47,433 nucleotides of DNA, from positions 1 to 47,433 of the forward strand of contig JAIKYN010000121.1 of the NCBI GenBank assembly GCA_024683155.1. Reading direction: 5' to 3'. The DNA comes from Lachnospiraceae bacterium (GTDB taxonomy: Bacteria > Bacillota > Clostridia > Lachnospirales > Lachnospiraceae). The notes under the pieces are model-generated. The model saw only the letters and a program-made list of their open reading frames with translations, ran no database searches and was not told where the DNA came from. Of this stretch, positions 1 to 8,688 are shown in pieces. Numbering within the stretch: the first letter of the stretch is position 1; each line of letters opens with the position of its first letter. Both the position numbers and the translations under genes were made by a program.

Positions 1-1
1 A

Positions 2-2521
2 GCAGTAGAAGACATCCTTTCGGGGCTGGATCTGTCTGCAGATAGCCTGACGACGGAAGAAAACGGAACACCTGAAGAAAGCGAAAATTCCATAGAATCA
101 TACGCTACGAATGTAGATGATATCATGGCTTCTCTGGAAGAGCCTGTAGCAGAAGAACCTGCGGCAGAGGAGCCTGTAGATGAATTGCCTGATCTGGAAA
201 CCGTGCTGGCAGCAGCACAGGCAGCGGAGGAACCTGTAGCAGAAGAACCCGCTGTAGAAGAAGCTGCTTCTGAGGAAGCAAATGTAGATGAGATGCCGGA
301 TATCTCCGATCTTCTTGCCAGCATTACCGGTGGTGAAGAGGGCGAGGGCGGAGAAGAAGTGCCGGACATTTCTCCGGAAACAGATAGTAAACCTGAAGAA
401 GAACCTGCGGCTGAGGCTGAACCTGTAGCGGAAGATACCGGGGCAGGTATGGAAGAGCCTATTGATGTGACCGCCAGCCTGGACGATCTGCTTGGTTCTA
501 TGCCGGATGAAGAGCCTGCACCTGCAACCATTGAGGTTGGCAGTGTGGTGGATATTCCGGATATGAGTTCCGAGGAGGAGATCTCAGAGGAGGCTATGGC
601 GGAAGATCCTACTTTGGCAGCCATTGGCGACCTGTTGCAGAAGAATGATAATTCTGTGGACGTTGAGCCGGACGGTGAAGGAGAAGAGGCCCGTAATCTG
701 GAAGCTCCTGCAGAGGACGCAGAGGAAGAGGGCGGAAAGAAATCCAGAAAGAAAGCAAAGAAGCCTAAGAAAGAAAAAGCCGAAAAGGGCGAAAAGAAGG
801 GCTTACTTGGTAAGTTATTCGGTAAGAAAAAACAGGCAGATGAAGAAGAACGAAGTACTGACCGGGAAGCAGCAGAGGATTCCGGTGCTGTCGCTGCAAC
901 AGCAGGTGCAACCGTTGCGGCCGCAGCTGCTACGGAAGCGGCAGATGCAGGAAGTATACCAGATCTGAGCACTATGTTGGGCGGAGCCGGTTCGGAAGAC
1001 CTGGCCGATCTGTTTGGTGCCATGCAGGCAGCAAATGAAGAACAGTCTGCAGAGGGTGGTGAGTCCGTAAATGATGCGGATGCTGATGCTGCAGCGGAAC
1101 TTCTCAGTGCATTCTCCGATCTTGGAGTGGGAGGAGAAGAAGAGAGAGAGAGTATCCCGGATTCCCTGGAAGGAACCATGACGCCGGATGAACTTTTGCA
1201 GGCAGCTTCTGCGGCAGCAGAGGGCAGTTCTGATGATGACGGAGATCTGGCTGATGCTTTAGGTTTTCTGGAAGGCCTTAATGATGCGGAACCTGAGATT
1301 ACCATTCCCGATATGGCTCCGCCTGCAGAGGAAGAGGCTGAAGGCGAAGAAGACGCCAAGGAAGGTAAAAAGGGTAAGAAACGCAAGAAGAAAGAAAAAG
1401 GCGAAGGCGATGGCCTTAGTGTCGGCGCTAAGTTAAAACTGTTCCTGTTCGGAGATGATGAGGAAGAGGAAGAGCCTGTGGCCCCTGCAGAAGGTGAAGC
1501 AGCAGAAGGTGCTGAAGGAGCTGAGGGCGCAGAAGGTGCAGCACCTGCTCCTGCCGGGAAGAAAGGCAAGAAACCTAAGAAAGAAAAGAAGAAAAAGGGT
1601 AAAGGCAAGAAGGGCGCCGGTGATAGCGAACAGCTTGCTTCCGTAACCGATGAGAACGCTGAGATCATGAAAGAGATGGATGCGGAGGAAGAAGGTGACG
1701 GTAAGGGTAAGAAGGGCAAGAAAGCCAAGAAACCCAAGAAGGAAAAGAAGCCCAAGAAAGAAAAAGATCCCAATGCTCCTAAGGAGCCGGGTCTTAAGAT
1801 CCCGAAAAAGAACATTATCATGACTGCTCTGTTCATGATCACCCTGGTGATCCTGGTGGTTGTGATCAGTGCGATCGTACCCGGTGTGATCCAGTCCGGA
1901 CAGGCAAGAAGTGCTTACTATGACAAGGATTATGAGACCTCTTACCAGCTGTTCTACGGACAGGATCTAAGCGAAGGAGATGAACTGATCTTCAAGCGCT
2001 CGCAGCTTATACTGCAGATGCAGCATCCTCTGGATCTGTATGAGAATTATGAAACCCTCGGTAAGCCTTTGAAAGCTTTGGATTGCCTGATGACGGCAGC
2101 TGCCCGTTATGACCGGTTGAAGGAAAAGGCAACGGAATATAATATCCTGACGGAATTTACGGAAATCTATAACCAGGTACTTGCTACCTTAAGTGAGCGG
2201 TTCGGATTATCCGAGGAAGAGGTTCGTGAGATCAACGCATATGAGTCGGATTATCTGTATTCATTGCGTCTGGAATCCATCATCAACGGAACGAACTTTG
2301 TAAATCCTTATGAGAAACCGGTGGATAATACACCGAAGGATATCATTCCCGGAGAGGAGACTCTTCTGGAAGACCGGAATGCAGAAGAAGGCAATCCGGA
2401 AGCAACAGGTGAAGATACAATTCCCGGTGAACCCGGTGAAGGAGGAATGCCGGAAGGTGGAGAGATGCCGGAAAACGGACAGCCACCGGAGGGCGAGGCA
2501 CCCAATGATAGCAATAATTGA
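2..2521 (+). CDS. Large acidic/lysine-rich single-pass membrane protein (5' partial)
   Basis: The reading frame is open from the first bases of the window, so the gene starts upstream; the ATG at 125 is internal. Counting from that ATG, residues 1-560 are low complexity: long Glu/Ala/Pro stretches alternate with Lys/Gly blocks (KKAKKPKKEK type) at four places. A short motif, [ILMV]PD followed by I, L, M or S, recurs at least seven times (LPDLETVL, MPDISDLL, IPDLSTML, IPDMAPP). One strong membrane helix lies at about 564-589. The roughly 190 residues after it look helical and possibly TPR-like (YYDKDYETSYQLF), and end in a Pro/Gly/Glu-rich tail. The long charged part should be cytoplasmic and the C-terminus outside. 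The stop overlaps hisH by 17 bases. I do not recognise a family; a scaffold or envelope role is only a guess. Confidence 0.8.
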   Translation, partial: AVEDILSGLDLSADSLTTEENGTPEESENSIESYATNVDDIMASLEEPVAEEPAAEEPVDELPDLETVLAAAQAAEEPVAEEPAVEEAASEEANVDEMPDISDLLASITGGEEGEGGEEVPDISPETDSKPEEEPAAEAEPVAEDTGAGMEEPIDVTASLDDLLGSMPDEEPAPATIEVGSVVDIPDMSSEEEISEEAMAEDPTLAAIGDLLQKNDNSVDVEPDGEGEEARNLEAPAEDAEEEGGKKSRKKAKKPKKEKAEKGEKKGLLGKLFGKKKQADEEERSTDREAAEDSGAVAATAGATVAAAAATEAADAGSIPDLSTMLGGAGSEDLADLFGAMQAANEEQSAEGGESVNDADADAAAELLSAFSDLGVGGEEERESIPDSLEGTMTPDELLQAASAAAEGSSDDDGDLADALGFLEGLNDAEPEITIPDMAPPAEEEAEGEEDAKEGKKGKKRKKKEKGEGDGLSVGAKLKLFLFGDDEEEEEPVAPAEGEAAEGAEGAEGAEGAAPAPAGKKGKKPKKEKKKKGKGKKGAGDSEQLASVTDENAEIMKEMDAEEEGDGKGKKGKKAKKPKKEKKPKKEKDPNAPKEPGLKIPKKNIIMTALFMITLVILVVVISAIVPGVIQSGQARSAYYDKDYETSYQLFYGQDLSEGDELIFKRSQLILQMQHPLDLYENYETLGKPLKALDCLMTAAARYDRLKEKATEYNILTEFTEIYNQVLATLSERFGLSEEEVREINAYESDYLYSLRLESIINGTNFVNPYEKPVDNTPKDIIPGEETLLEDRNAEEGNPEATGEDTIPGEPGEGGMPEGGEMPENGQPPEGEAPNDSNN

Positions 2522-3116
2522 TTATGATGCAGGAAACATAAGAAGTGTGGAGAAGGCCATTCTGTCCATGGGACAGGAAGCGGTCATTACCCGGGATCAC
2601 GACGAGATCCGAAATGCGGATAAGGTGATCCTTCCCGGTGTGGGAAATTTCGGGGATGCCATGGGCCGCATTCGCACCTATGGGCTGGAGGAAGACATCC
2701 GTTATGTGGCCCTGGAGAAGAAGACTCCCTTCATGGGGATCTGTTTAGGACTTCAGCTACTCTTTCGTTCCAGCGATGAGACGCCGGGCGTCGAGGGACT
2801 GGATCTGCTTCCGGGAAATGTGGTCCGCATCCCGGCAGAGGAGGGACTTAAGATTCCCCATATCGGATGGAATTCCTTAAAGTTTCCCGGGGAGAGCCGG
2901 TTATTTCAGGGAATCCCCGAAGACAGCTATGTGTACTTTGTTCATTCCTACTACCTGAAAGCATCGGAGCCTTCCATTGTGGCGGCAACCTGTCAGTATG
3001 GAAGTACGGTGATGGACGTGGCGGTGGAGAGGGATAATATCTTCGCTACGCAGTTCCATCCGGAGAAGAGTTCGGATGTAGGACTTCAGATCATACGGAA
3101 TTTCCTCGCAATATAA
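2505..3116 (+). CDS. hisH: Imidazole glycerol phosphate synthase, glutamine amidotransferase subunit HisH
   Basis: Class I glutaminase that makes ammonia from glutamine and passes it to HisF in histidine synthesis; cytoplasmic. The protein is 203 aa, normal for HisH. It starts MIAIIDYDAGN, has the oxyanion loop LPGVGNFG near 43-50, the nucleophile Cys80 in GICLGLQLL, and His185/Glu187 in TQFHPEKSS, so the triad is complete. The ATG at 2505 is chosen because the HisH fold begins there and GGAGGG lies 11 bases upstream; the open frame extends further upstream but only as a shadow of the preceding gene. The start lies inside the end of that membrane-protein gene, suggesting translational coupling. 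hisF follows after 25 bases. No other histidine genes lie in the window. Confidence 0.96.
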   Translation: MIAIIDYDAGNIRSVEKAILSMGQEAVITRDHDEIRNADKVILPGVGNFGDAMGRIRTYGLEEDIRYVALEKKTPFMGICLGLQLLFRSSDETPGVEGLDLLPGNVVRIPAEEGLKIPHIGWNSLKFPGESRLFQGIPEDSYVYFVHSYYLKASEPSIVAATCQYGSTVMDVAVERDNIFATQFHPEKSSDVGLQIIRNFLAI

Positions 3117-3141
3117 AAGAATGGACGGTAGGTAACTTCCC

Positions 3142-3903
3142 ATGCATACAAAACGAATCATTCCCTGCCTGGATGTAAATAACGGACGGGTGGTCAAGGG
3201 TGTTAACTTTGTAAATTTAAGAGACGCAGGAGATCCGGTAGAGATCGCCGCAGCCTATGACAAGGCCGGGGCAGATGAACTGGTATTTCTGGATATTACG
3301 GCTTCCAGCGATCATCGTGCAACGGTGGCCGATATGGTAGCCCGGGTGGCGGATTGCGTGTTTATTCCCTTTACGGTAGGCGGAGGGATCCGTACAGTAG
3401 AGGATTTTAAAGCTATCCTGCGAGAAGGTGCGGACAAGATCGCGGTGAATTCCGCTGCGATCAAAGATCCGGAGCTGATCAGCCGGGGAGCCGATAAGTT
3501 CGGCAGCCAGTGCGTGGTTGTAGCGATTGATGCAAAGCGCAGGGCAAATGGTGAGGGCTGGACCATTTATCTCAACGGTGGACGTGTGGATACCGGCATC
3601 GATGCGGTGGAATGGGGCATTAAAGCAGAAAAACTGGGAGCGGGAGAGATCCTTCTTACCAGCATGGATTGTGACGGAACCAAGGCGGGTTATGATATTG
3701 AACTGACCAAAGCGATATCCTCTTCCGTATCCATCCCTGTGATCGCATCCGGAGGTGCGGGCACCAAACAGCATTTTGCGGATGCACTTACGGAAGGCGG
3801 TGCGGAAGCTGCGCTGGCAGCCTCCCTGTTCCATTACAAGGAACTGGAGATCCGGGAAGTAAAGGAATACCTGCGAGAGCAAGGCATTTCCGTGCGTCTG
3901 TAA
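3142..3903 (+). CDS. hisF: Imidazole glycerol phosphate synthase, cyclase subunit HisF
   Basis: TIM-barrel cyclase that joins PRFAR and ammonia to give imidazole glycerol phosphate and AICAR, working as a dimer with HisH. It is 253 aa, the usual length. The catalytic acids are both present: Asp11 in IIPCLDV and Asp130 in VVVAIDAKR. Phosphate-binding segments GGGIRT (about 80-85) and ASGGAGT near the C-terminus are intact. The ATG is preceded by a weak GGTAGGTAAC region. It follows hisH by 25 bases and both are surely one transcript. Confidence 0.97.
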   Translation: MHTKRIIPCLDVNNGRVVKGVNFVNLRDAGDPVEIAAAYDKAGADELVFLDITASSDHRATVADMVARVADCVFIPFTVGGGIRTVEDFKAILREGADKIAVNSAAIKDPELISRGADKFGSQCVVVAIDAKRRANGEGWTIYLNGGRVDTGIDAVEWGIKAEKLGAGEILLTSMDCDGTKAGYDIELTKAISSSVSIPVIASGGAGTKQHFADALTEGGAEAALAASLFHYKELEIREVKEYLREQGISVRL

Positions 3904-3954
3904 GAGAAGGGTATCACCGGCATCCGGTTATGGAAATAAACAGAAAGAACGAAT

Positions 3955-4638
3955 GTGATCGACATGAGTATGATCGACAATGACTGGCTGGAACCGCTGG
4001 AAGCGGAATTCCGGCAGCCCTACTATAAAGAGTTATATCGGTTTGTAAAGGATGAGTATTCCAAAACGGTGGTATATCCTCCGGCGGAAGATATATTCAA
4101 TGCCTTTCATTTTACCCCCTTATCGGAGGTGAAGGTATTGATCCTGGGACAGGACCCTTATCATGAGGTGCGCCAGGCCCATGGTCTTTGTTTTTCGGTG
4201 CTTCCGGAAAACGACATTCCCCCATCTCTTAAGAATATCTATAAGGAACTCCATGAGGACCTGGGGTGTTATATTCCCAACAACGGGTACCTGGAGAAAT
4301 GGGCAAAGCAAGGCGTCCTGTTGTTAAATACCGTGCTGACGGTACGGGCGCATCAGGCCAATTCCCACAAAGGGAAAGGCTGGGAGAAATTTACGGATGC
4401 GGTGATCCGGGCGGTGAATGCGCAGGACAGACCTATTGTATATATGCTATGGGGAAGACCGGCACAAAGCAAAATGCCTATGCTGGATAATCCTAAGCAT
4501 CTGGTGCTGACTGCGGCACATCCCAGTCCGCTGTCGGCCTATAACGGATTCTTTGGCTGCAGGCATTTCAGCAAGGCCAATGAATTTCTGAAAAATAACG
4601 GCTTGTCGGAAATCGACTGGCAGATTGAAAATCGTTAA
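3955..4638 (+). CDS. ung: Uracil-DNA glycosylase, family 1
   Basis: Removes uracil from DNA as the first step of base excision repair. The water-activating motif GQDPYH is at 65-70 (Asp67 as catalytic base), the uracil pocket Asn is in LLLNTVLTVR, and the DNA-intercalating HPSPLSAYNGFF loop is near the C-terminus. At 227 aa it has the standard length. The start is uncertain: the listed one is GTG at 3955, with ATG at 3964 and 3970 as alternatives, and none has a strong ribosome binding site. It follows hisF after 51 bases on the same strand. Confidence 0.95.
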   Translation: MIDMSMIDNDWLEPLEAEFRQPYYKELYRFVKDEYSKTVVYPPAEDIFNAFHFTPLSEVKVLILGQDPYHEVRQAHGLCFSVLPENDIPPSLKNIYKELHEDLGCYIPNNGYLEKWAKQGVLLLNTVLTVRAHQANSHKGKGWEKFTDAVIRAVNAQDRPIVYMLWGRPAQSKMPMLDNPKHLVLTAAHPSPLSAYNGFFGCRHFSKANEFLKNNGLSEIDWQIENR

Positions 4639-4706
4639 GGAATTCCGTTCTGAAGAGGAGCAGAATGGTTTACCGCTATAGAAAAAATTATCTTGGAGGA
4701 CCAACA

Positions 4707-6002
4707 ATGACTGCAGTAAACGCAAAACCTGCGTTCTTAACCAGAGAGCAGGCAGAAGAGATCAACAAAACCTACCCTACCCCTTTTTATGTCTATGACG
4801 AAAAGGGAATCCGTGAAAATGCAGCAGCGGTAAAGCAGGCTTTTTCCTGGAACAAGGGATTTCGTGAGTATTTTGCCGTAAAGGCGACTCCCAATCCTTA
4901 TCTGATCAACATCCTGAGAGAATATGGTGCAGGTACGGATTGTTCATCCATGACTGAGCTGATGATGAGCAAGGCAATGGGGGTGAAGGGGGAAGAGATC
5001 ATGTTTTCTTCCAATGACACACCGGCCGAGGAGTTTGCATATGCAGCAAAGATCGGTGCCATCATTAACTTTGATGACATTACCCATATTGAATTCTGCG
5101 AAGAAGCGCTGGGTGGCAAGCTTCCTGAGACCATGAGCTGTCGCTTTAATCCCGGTGGTGTATTTCAGATGAGTAACGGTATCATGGATAACCCCGGAGA
5201 TGCCAAGTACGGTATGACCAGAGAGCAGATCTCCGAAGCGTTCCGCATGCTGATGGCAAAGGGTGTGAAACACCTGGGAATTCATGCATTTCTGGCAAGT
5301 AATACCGTGACCAATGAATATTATCCGAAGCTGGCCGGACAATTGTTTGAGCTGGCAGTGGAATTAAAGAAGGAAACCGGGGCAGACATTGCCTTCATTA
5401 ACCTTTCCGGCGGTGTGGGAATTCCCTATCGTCCCGAGCAGACCAAGAATGATATTGCCATCATCGGGGAAGGCGTACGCAAGGAGTACGAACGTGTTCT
5501 GATCCCTGCAGGCATGGATCAGGTGGCAATCTATACCGAGATGGGACGTTTTATGATGGGCCCGTACGGTGCGTTGGTTACCAAGGCAGTTCACGAAAAA
5601 CATACCTACAAGGAGTACATCGGAACCGATGCTTGTGCAGTAAACCTGATGCGTCCTGCCATGTACGGTGCATATCATCACATTACGGTTCTGGGTAAGG
5701 AAAATGAACCTTGTACCGAGACCTATGATGTAACCGGTTCGTTATGTGAAAACAATGATAAGTTTGCCATCGACCGGAAATTACCGAAGATCGAGATGGG
5801 AGATTATCTGTTTATCCACGATGCAGGTGCACATGGGTATGCCATGGGTTATAACTATAACGGAAAGTTAAAGTGTGCGGAACTTCTGTTAAAGGAAGAC
5901 GGTAAGGTGGAAATGATCCGCCGGGCAGAGACTCCCAGGGATTACTTCGCTACCTTTGACGGAACGGATATTTACGAGAAGCTGATCAATGCCCGTAACT
6001 AA
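4707..6002 (+). CDS. lysA: Diaminopimelate decarboxylase-type PLP enzyme (LysA family)
   Basis: Fold-type III PLP decarboxylase, expected to turn meso-diaminopimelate into lysine. The protein is 431 aa. Lys59 in YFAVKATPNP is the PLP lysine. The barrel motifs GTDCSS, CRFNPGG and LSGGVGIPYRPE follow, and the C-terminal domain carries the active-site Cys in GSLCENND and the segment GAHGYAMGYNYNGK. The motifs deviate from the usual CESGD and GAY...YN, so this is a divergent LysA; another basic amino acid decarboxylase is possible. The ATG at 4707 has GGAGGA six bases upstream, better than an in-frame ATG at 4665. It follows ung by 68 bases. Confidence 0.85.
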   Translation: MTAVNAKPAFLTREQAEEINKTYPTPFYVYDEKGIRENAAAVKQAFSWNKGFREYFAVKATPNPYLINILREYGAGTDCSSMTELMMSKAMGVKGEEIMFSSNDTPAEEFAYAAKIGAIINFDDITHIEFCEEALGGKLPETMSCRFNPGGVFQMSNGIMDNPGDAKYGMTREQISEAFRMLMAKGVKHLGIHAFLASNTVTNEYYPKLAGQLFELAVELKKETGADIAFINLSGGVGIPYRPEQTKNDIAIIGEGVRKEYERVLIPAGMDQVAIYTEMGRFMMGPYGALVTKAVHEKHTYKEYIGTDACAVNLMRPAMYGAYHHITVLGKENEPCTETYDVTGSLCENNDKFAIDRKLPKIEMGDYLFIHDAGAHGYAMGYNYNGKLKCAELLLKEDGKVEMIRRAETPRDYFATFDGTDIYEKLINARN

Positions 6003-6090
6003 GCGGGAAAAATGTGACAGTTATTTAGGGTCAGTCCATAGGATCGGATAAGCCGAATGGATAAGACCGGAGAGAAAGAGCTGTAATATC

Positions 6091-6990
6091 ATGAGCGAGA
6101 AAGATTTGAAAAAAACGGAATCATCAAGTACCGGAACAGAAAAAAACGGTGCAGAGGAGAAGCCGAAAAAGAAAAAGAAAAAGACTTCGCCCGTTACCAT
6201 CCTGCTGATGCTTGTTTGTGTGGCAATCTTCTGCTATGCAGGGTATCAGCTGGCTTCCATTTATCTGGAATACGGAGAAGCAGAGTCGGAATACGAAGAA
6301 CTGGCGGTCAGCTATCAGATCCCGGAAGCAGAAGATGAGACGGAAGAGTCCGTGGAAGCGGATCCGGTCAAGATGGATCCTCTGGAATGGCCCAGTTATG
6401 CAGTAGATCTGGATACGTTGCAGAATCTGAACAGTGATATCATCGGTTGGATCTGTATGCCCGGAACCAATGTGAATTATCCCATCGTACGGGCGGAAGA
6501 TAACAACTACTATCTGAGACGGACCATTCGAGGGACTTATAATAAGTCCGGCTCCATTTTTATGGATTGTGCCAATAAACCGGAATTCACCGACCTGAAT
6601 ACGATCATATATGGTCATAATATGAAGAACGGCTCCATGTTCGGTTCCTTCAAGAAGTTTTATCAGGAAGAGGGATTTCCGGAAGAGCATCCTTACTTCT
6701 ATATCTATACACCGGATAAGAAATGGAACAAATACATGATCTTTTCCTGTTACCATACACAGTCGGATTCTTCCAGCTATGATTACGTGACGGAAGATAT
6801 GTATGTAGACTATGTGGAGAAGGCACTGAAGAACTCCTTGTTTGACTTCGGTGTGGAAGTGGACACCGAAAATAAGAAGACCGTAGTAACCTTATCCACC
6901 TGTTCCGGTAAATCCGGCGGAACGCAGCGCTTTTTGATCCATGGCGTCTGGGTGGATGAAAAAATAACGGATGACAGCCTGTTAAAATAA
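6091..6990 (+). CDS. srtB: Class B sortase
   Basis: Membrane cysteine transpeptidase that anchors surface proteins to peptidoglycan or assembles pili. The 299-aa protein has a short charged cytoplasmic tail (many Lys at 24-31), one membrane helix at about 35-55, and an external catalytic domain. The triad is visible: His176 in YGHNMKNGSMF, Cys271 in LSTCSG and Arg280 in TQRF. The GWICMPGTNVNYPIV start of the domain is typical of class B enzymes. No obvious LPXTG- or NPQTN-type substrate is encoded in the window, so its targets lie elsewhere. It lies 88 bases after the decarboxylase and 38 bases before the esterase. Confidence 0.93.
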   Translation: MSEKDLKKTESSSTGTEKNGAEEKPKKKKKKTSPVTILLMLVCVAIFCYAGYQLASIYLEYGEAESEYEELAVSYQIPEAEDETEESVEADPVKMDPLEWPSYAVDLDTLQNLNSDIIGWICMPGTNVNYPIVRAEDNNYYLRRTIRGTYNKSGSIFMDCANKPEFTDLNTIIYGHNMKNGSMFGSFKKFYQEEGFPEEHPYFYIYTPDKKWNKYMIFSCYHTQSDSSSYDYVTEDMYVDYVEKALKNSLFDFGVEVDTENKKTVVTLSTCSGKSGGTQRFLIHGVWVDEKITDDSLLK

Positions 6991-7028
6991 CAGCAGAATA
7001 TCTGCTATAGGATTGGGGGTATAAAATA

Positions 7029-7838
7029 ATGGCAATTGCACAGGTTCAGATCTTTTCAACTTCTCTTCAGCGGGATGTACCGGTGACCGTGATCCTTCCT
7101 ACCGATGCACTGAACGGAGAAAACTTCGTAAACAAGCCGGATCATAAGTTCAAGACATTGTTCTTGCTGCATGGATTCTTCGGGAATCATATGGACTGGC
7201 TGACCTACACCAATATCCGCAGGTATGCCACAGATGCCAACATCGCAGTGGTCATGCCTTCCGGAGAAAACGGCTTCTATGTGGATCTGGAGATTCCCAA
7301 TGCCAGATACAGCCGGTTTATCGGAGAGGAACTGCCGGAACTGATGCGTCGGATGTTCCCGTTATCCAGAAGAAGAGCCGATACCTTTATCGGTGGCCTG
7401 TCCATGGGCGGATTCGGTGCACTTCGCATCGGTCTTAAATATGCGGACACCTTCAGCGCCATTGTAGCAATGAGCAGTGCGCTGCATCTGACAGAGGTTT
7501 CCAGAGAAGCGGAGGGATTCCGGATGGTAGCAAACGAAGATCAGTTATTCGGTAACTGGACGAAAGCCATGAAATCCGATAAGAATCCGGAAGTATGCTT
7601 AAAGCAGCTGGAAGAGAGGGTCGCAGGAAATGTGTCCCAGTTCCCGGATGTATATATGGTATGCGGTCTGCAGGATGATCTGCTCTCAGCAAACCGAAGC
7701 TTTAAGGAAAAACTGGAAAAAGCCGGAGTTCCTGTAACGTATGAAGAAGGAGAAGGAGGCCATGAATGGGATTACTGGGATAAGCATATCCGGTATGTCC
7801 TTACGGAATGGTTGCCTCTTCGTAAATCCAGAAAGTAG
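7029..7838 (+). CDS. Alpha/beta-hydrolase esterase (putative acetyl/tributyrin esterase family)
   Basis: A 269-aa serine hydrolase of the putative esterase family (esterase D/FrmB-like). The oxyanion segment FLLHGFFGNHMDW is at about 45-57, the nucleophile Ser125 sits in GGLSMGGFG, the acid is probably the Asp pair in GLQDDLL, and the catalytic His lies in GGHEWDYW near the end. There is no signal peptide, so it acts in the cytoplasm. The substrate cannot be told; small acyl esters or acetylated sugars are usual for the family. GGGGGT lies eight bases before the ATG. It is the last gene of the first plus-strand block. Confidence 0.88.
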   Translation: MAIAQVQIFSTSLQRDVPVTVILPTDALNGENFVNKPDHKFKTLFLLHGFFGNHMDWLTYTNIRRYATDANIAVVMPSGENGFYVDLEIPNARYSRFIGEELPELMRRMFPLSRRRADTFIGGLSMGGFGALRIGLKYADTFSAIVAMSSALHLTEVSREAEGFRMVANEDQLFGNWTKAMKSDKNPEVCLKQLEERVAGNVSQFPDVYMVCGLQDDLLSANRSFKEKLEKAGVPVTYEEGEGGHEWDYWDKHIRYVLTEWLPLRKSRK

Positions 7839-7845
7839 TAAACAA

Positions 7846-7878
7846 AGAACCTCTGCCGATCATGGCAGAGGTTCTTTT
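7846..7878 (+). terminator. Intrinsic terminator after the esterase gene
   Basis: A perfect 12-bp stem (7846-7857 with 7864-7875, sequence AGAACCTCTGCC) closes a 6-base loop and is followed by a short T run. It lies between convergent genes, the esterase (+) and the TetR regulator (-), and the A-rich bases on its left could let it work on both strands. Confidence 0.85.
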
Positions 7879-7900
7879 GACTTATAGGAGTAAGTTGTGA

Positions 7901-8440
7901 TCAATCGTAAATGTGTCCGCTGAACAACTTATACAAAATGGCGTGGAGATCTTCTTTACTGGTGCGGCAACCGTCCAGGCAGTAAGCCTTAACGATGCCG
8001 GTGATCCCGCCGGCCAGGAAATGGGCAATGTATTTTTTCTCCTGCTTGCTGATCTCGCAGGTACATTCGCAGGTTCCGTCACATTCTGTGGATACCTGGT
8101 AGATACTGTCGTAGAGCAGATAGATGATATCATTGTCTACCAGCGTCTTAAGGAAGTCCTTGTTGCAGGTCATGTAGCAGGCATAGTCCGCACAAAGCTG
8201 CTCAATGGAACATTCTTCCGTAACGGTATCGGAACAGCAGTATTTACTTTGCAATGTAAAGATGATGACATTCTCTTTGGAAGAGAACAGGGTGTAGAAG
8301 GTCTGGCGGGAAATGCCGGATTCCTTACACAGTTCACATATGCTGATGTCTTCAAAGCGCTTGGTCTCAAGCAACCTTAAAAGAGCATCGGAAACCTGCT
8401 TCTGTGAGCAAAGAGCTGTCTTATTGGATCCACAGTACAT
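7901..8440 (-). CDS. TetR/AcrR-family regulator, cysteine-rich
   Basis: A 179-aa transcription factor. The N-terminal helix-turn-helix is clear (ISICELCKESGISRQTFYTLF, about residues 32-52) and the helical C-terminal part should bind ligand and dimerise. It has 16 cysteines, many clustered: a Cys pair near 68-69, and ECDGTCECTCE near 118-128. That is far above the normal level and suggests metal or redox sensing, though this is inference. The promoter upstream carries a palindrome over the -35 box, fitting autoregulation. The ATG is preceded by GTGAGG. No obvious target gene adjoins it: the esterase is convergent and the tRNA lies behind it. Confidence 0.88.
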   Translation of the reverse strand: MYCGSNKTALCSQKQVSDALLRLLETKRFEDISICELCKESGISRQTFYTLFSSKENVIIFTLQSKYCCSDTVTEECSIEQLCADYACYMTCNKDFLKTLVDNDIIYLLYDSIYQVSTECDGTCECTCEISKQEKKYIAHFLAGGITGIVKAYCLDGCRTSKEDLHAILYKLFSGHIYD

Positions 8441-8464
8441 ATAAACCTCACTTTTTCTGAAACC

Positions 8465-8493
8465 ATTCTAACTAAAACGTTGACAACTGTCAA
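8465..8493 (-). promoter_or_regulatory. Promoter and probable operator of the TetR gene
   Basis: On the minus strand TTGACA (8488-8493), a 17-base spacer and TAGAAT (8465-8470) form a near-consensus sigma-A promoter 25 bases before the TetR ATG. The -35 box is half of a 6-2-6 palindrome, TTGACA-AC-TGTCAA at 8480-8493, well placed for a repressor to block polymerase. The promoter is well supported; the operator role is inferred. Confidence 0.75.
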
Positions 8494-8520
8494 GAATCAG
8501 ACGTAAACCACAGATCATCC

Positions 8521-8566
8521 AAAAAAAGACTGTACTCCGGAAAGATCATCCCCCTTGAGTACAGTC
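8521..8566 (-). terminator. Intrinsic terminator after tRNA-Leu
   Basis: A 10-bp perfect stem (8528-8537 with 8557-8566, GACTGTACTC) with a 19-base loop is followed on the minus strand by seven U (the A run at 8521-8527). It lies just after the 3' end of the tRNA and ends that transcript before the TetR promoter. Confidence 0.85.
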
Positions 8567-8575
8567 TCATATTAC

Positions 8576-8659
8576 TGCCGGCGGCGGGGGTCGAACCCGC
8601 ACGGTGTTGCCACCACGGGATTTTGAGTCCCGCACGTCTGCCAATTCCATCACGCCGGC
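8576..8659 (-). tRNA. tRNA-Leu (anticodon CAA)
   Basis: An 84-nt class II tRNA. The acceptor stem GCCGGCG pairs with CGCCGGC, the discriminator base is A, the anticodon stem CGGGA/TCCCG holds the loop CTCAAAA (anticodon CAA, reading UUG), there is a long variable arm with a GGTG/CACC-like stem, and the T arm is GCGGG TTCGACC CCCGC. The 3' CCA is not encoded. It has its own promoter and terminator, so it is a single-tRNA unit. Confidence 0.97.
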
Positions 8660-8688
8660 GATTGTGCCGTTTGCTAACGGCAAGAATT

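Noticed and set aside
624-968. A 114-codon Arg/Lys-rich frame inside the acidic membrane-protein gene
   Set aside because: It is the frame-shifted reading of GAA/AAG-rich repeats; no ribosome binding site and the main frame continues through it.
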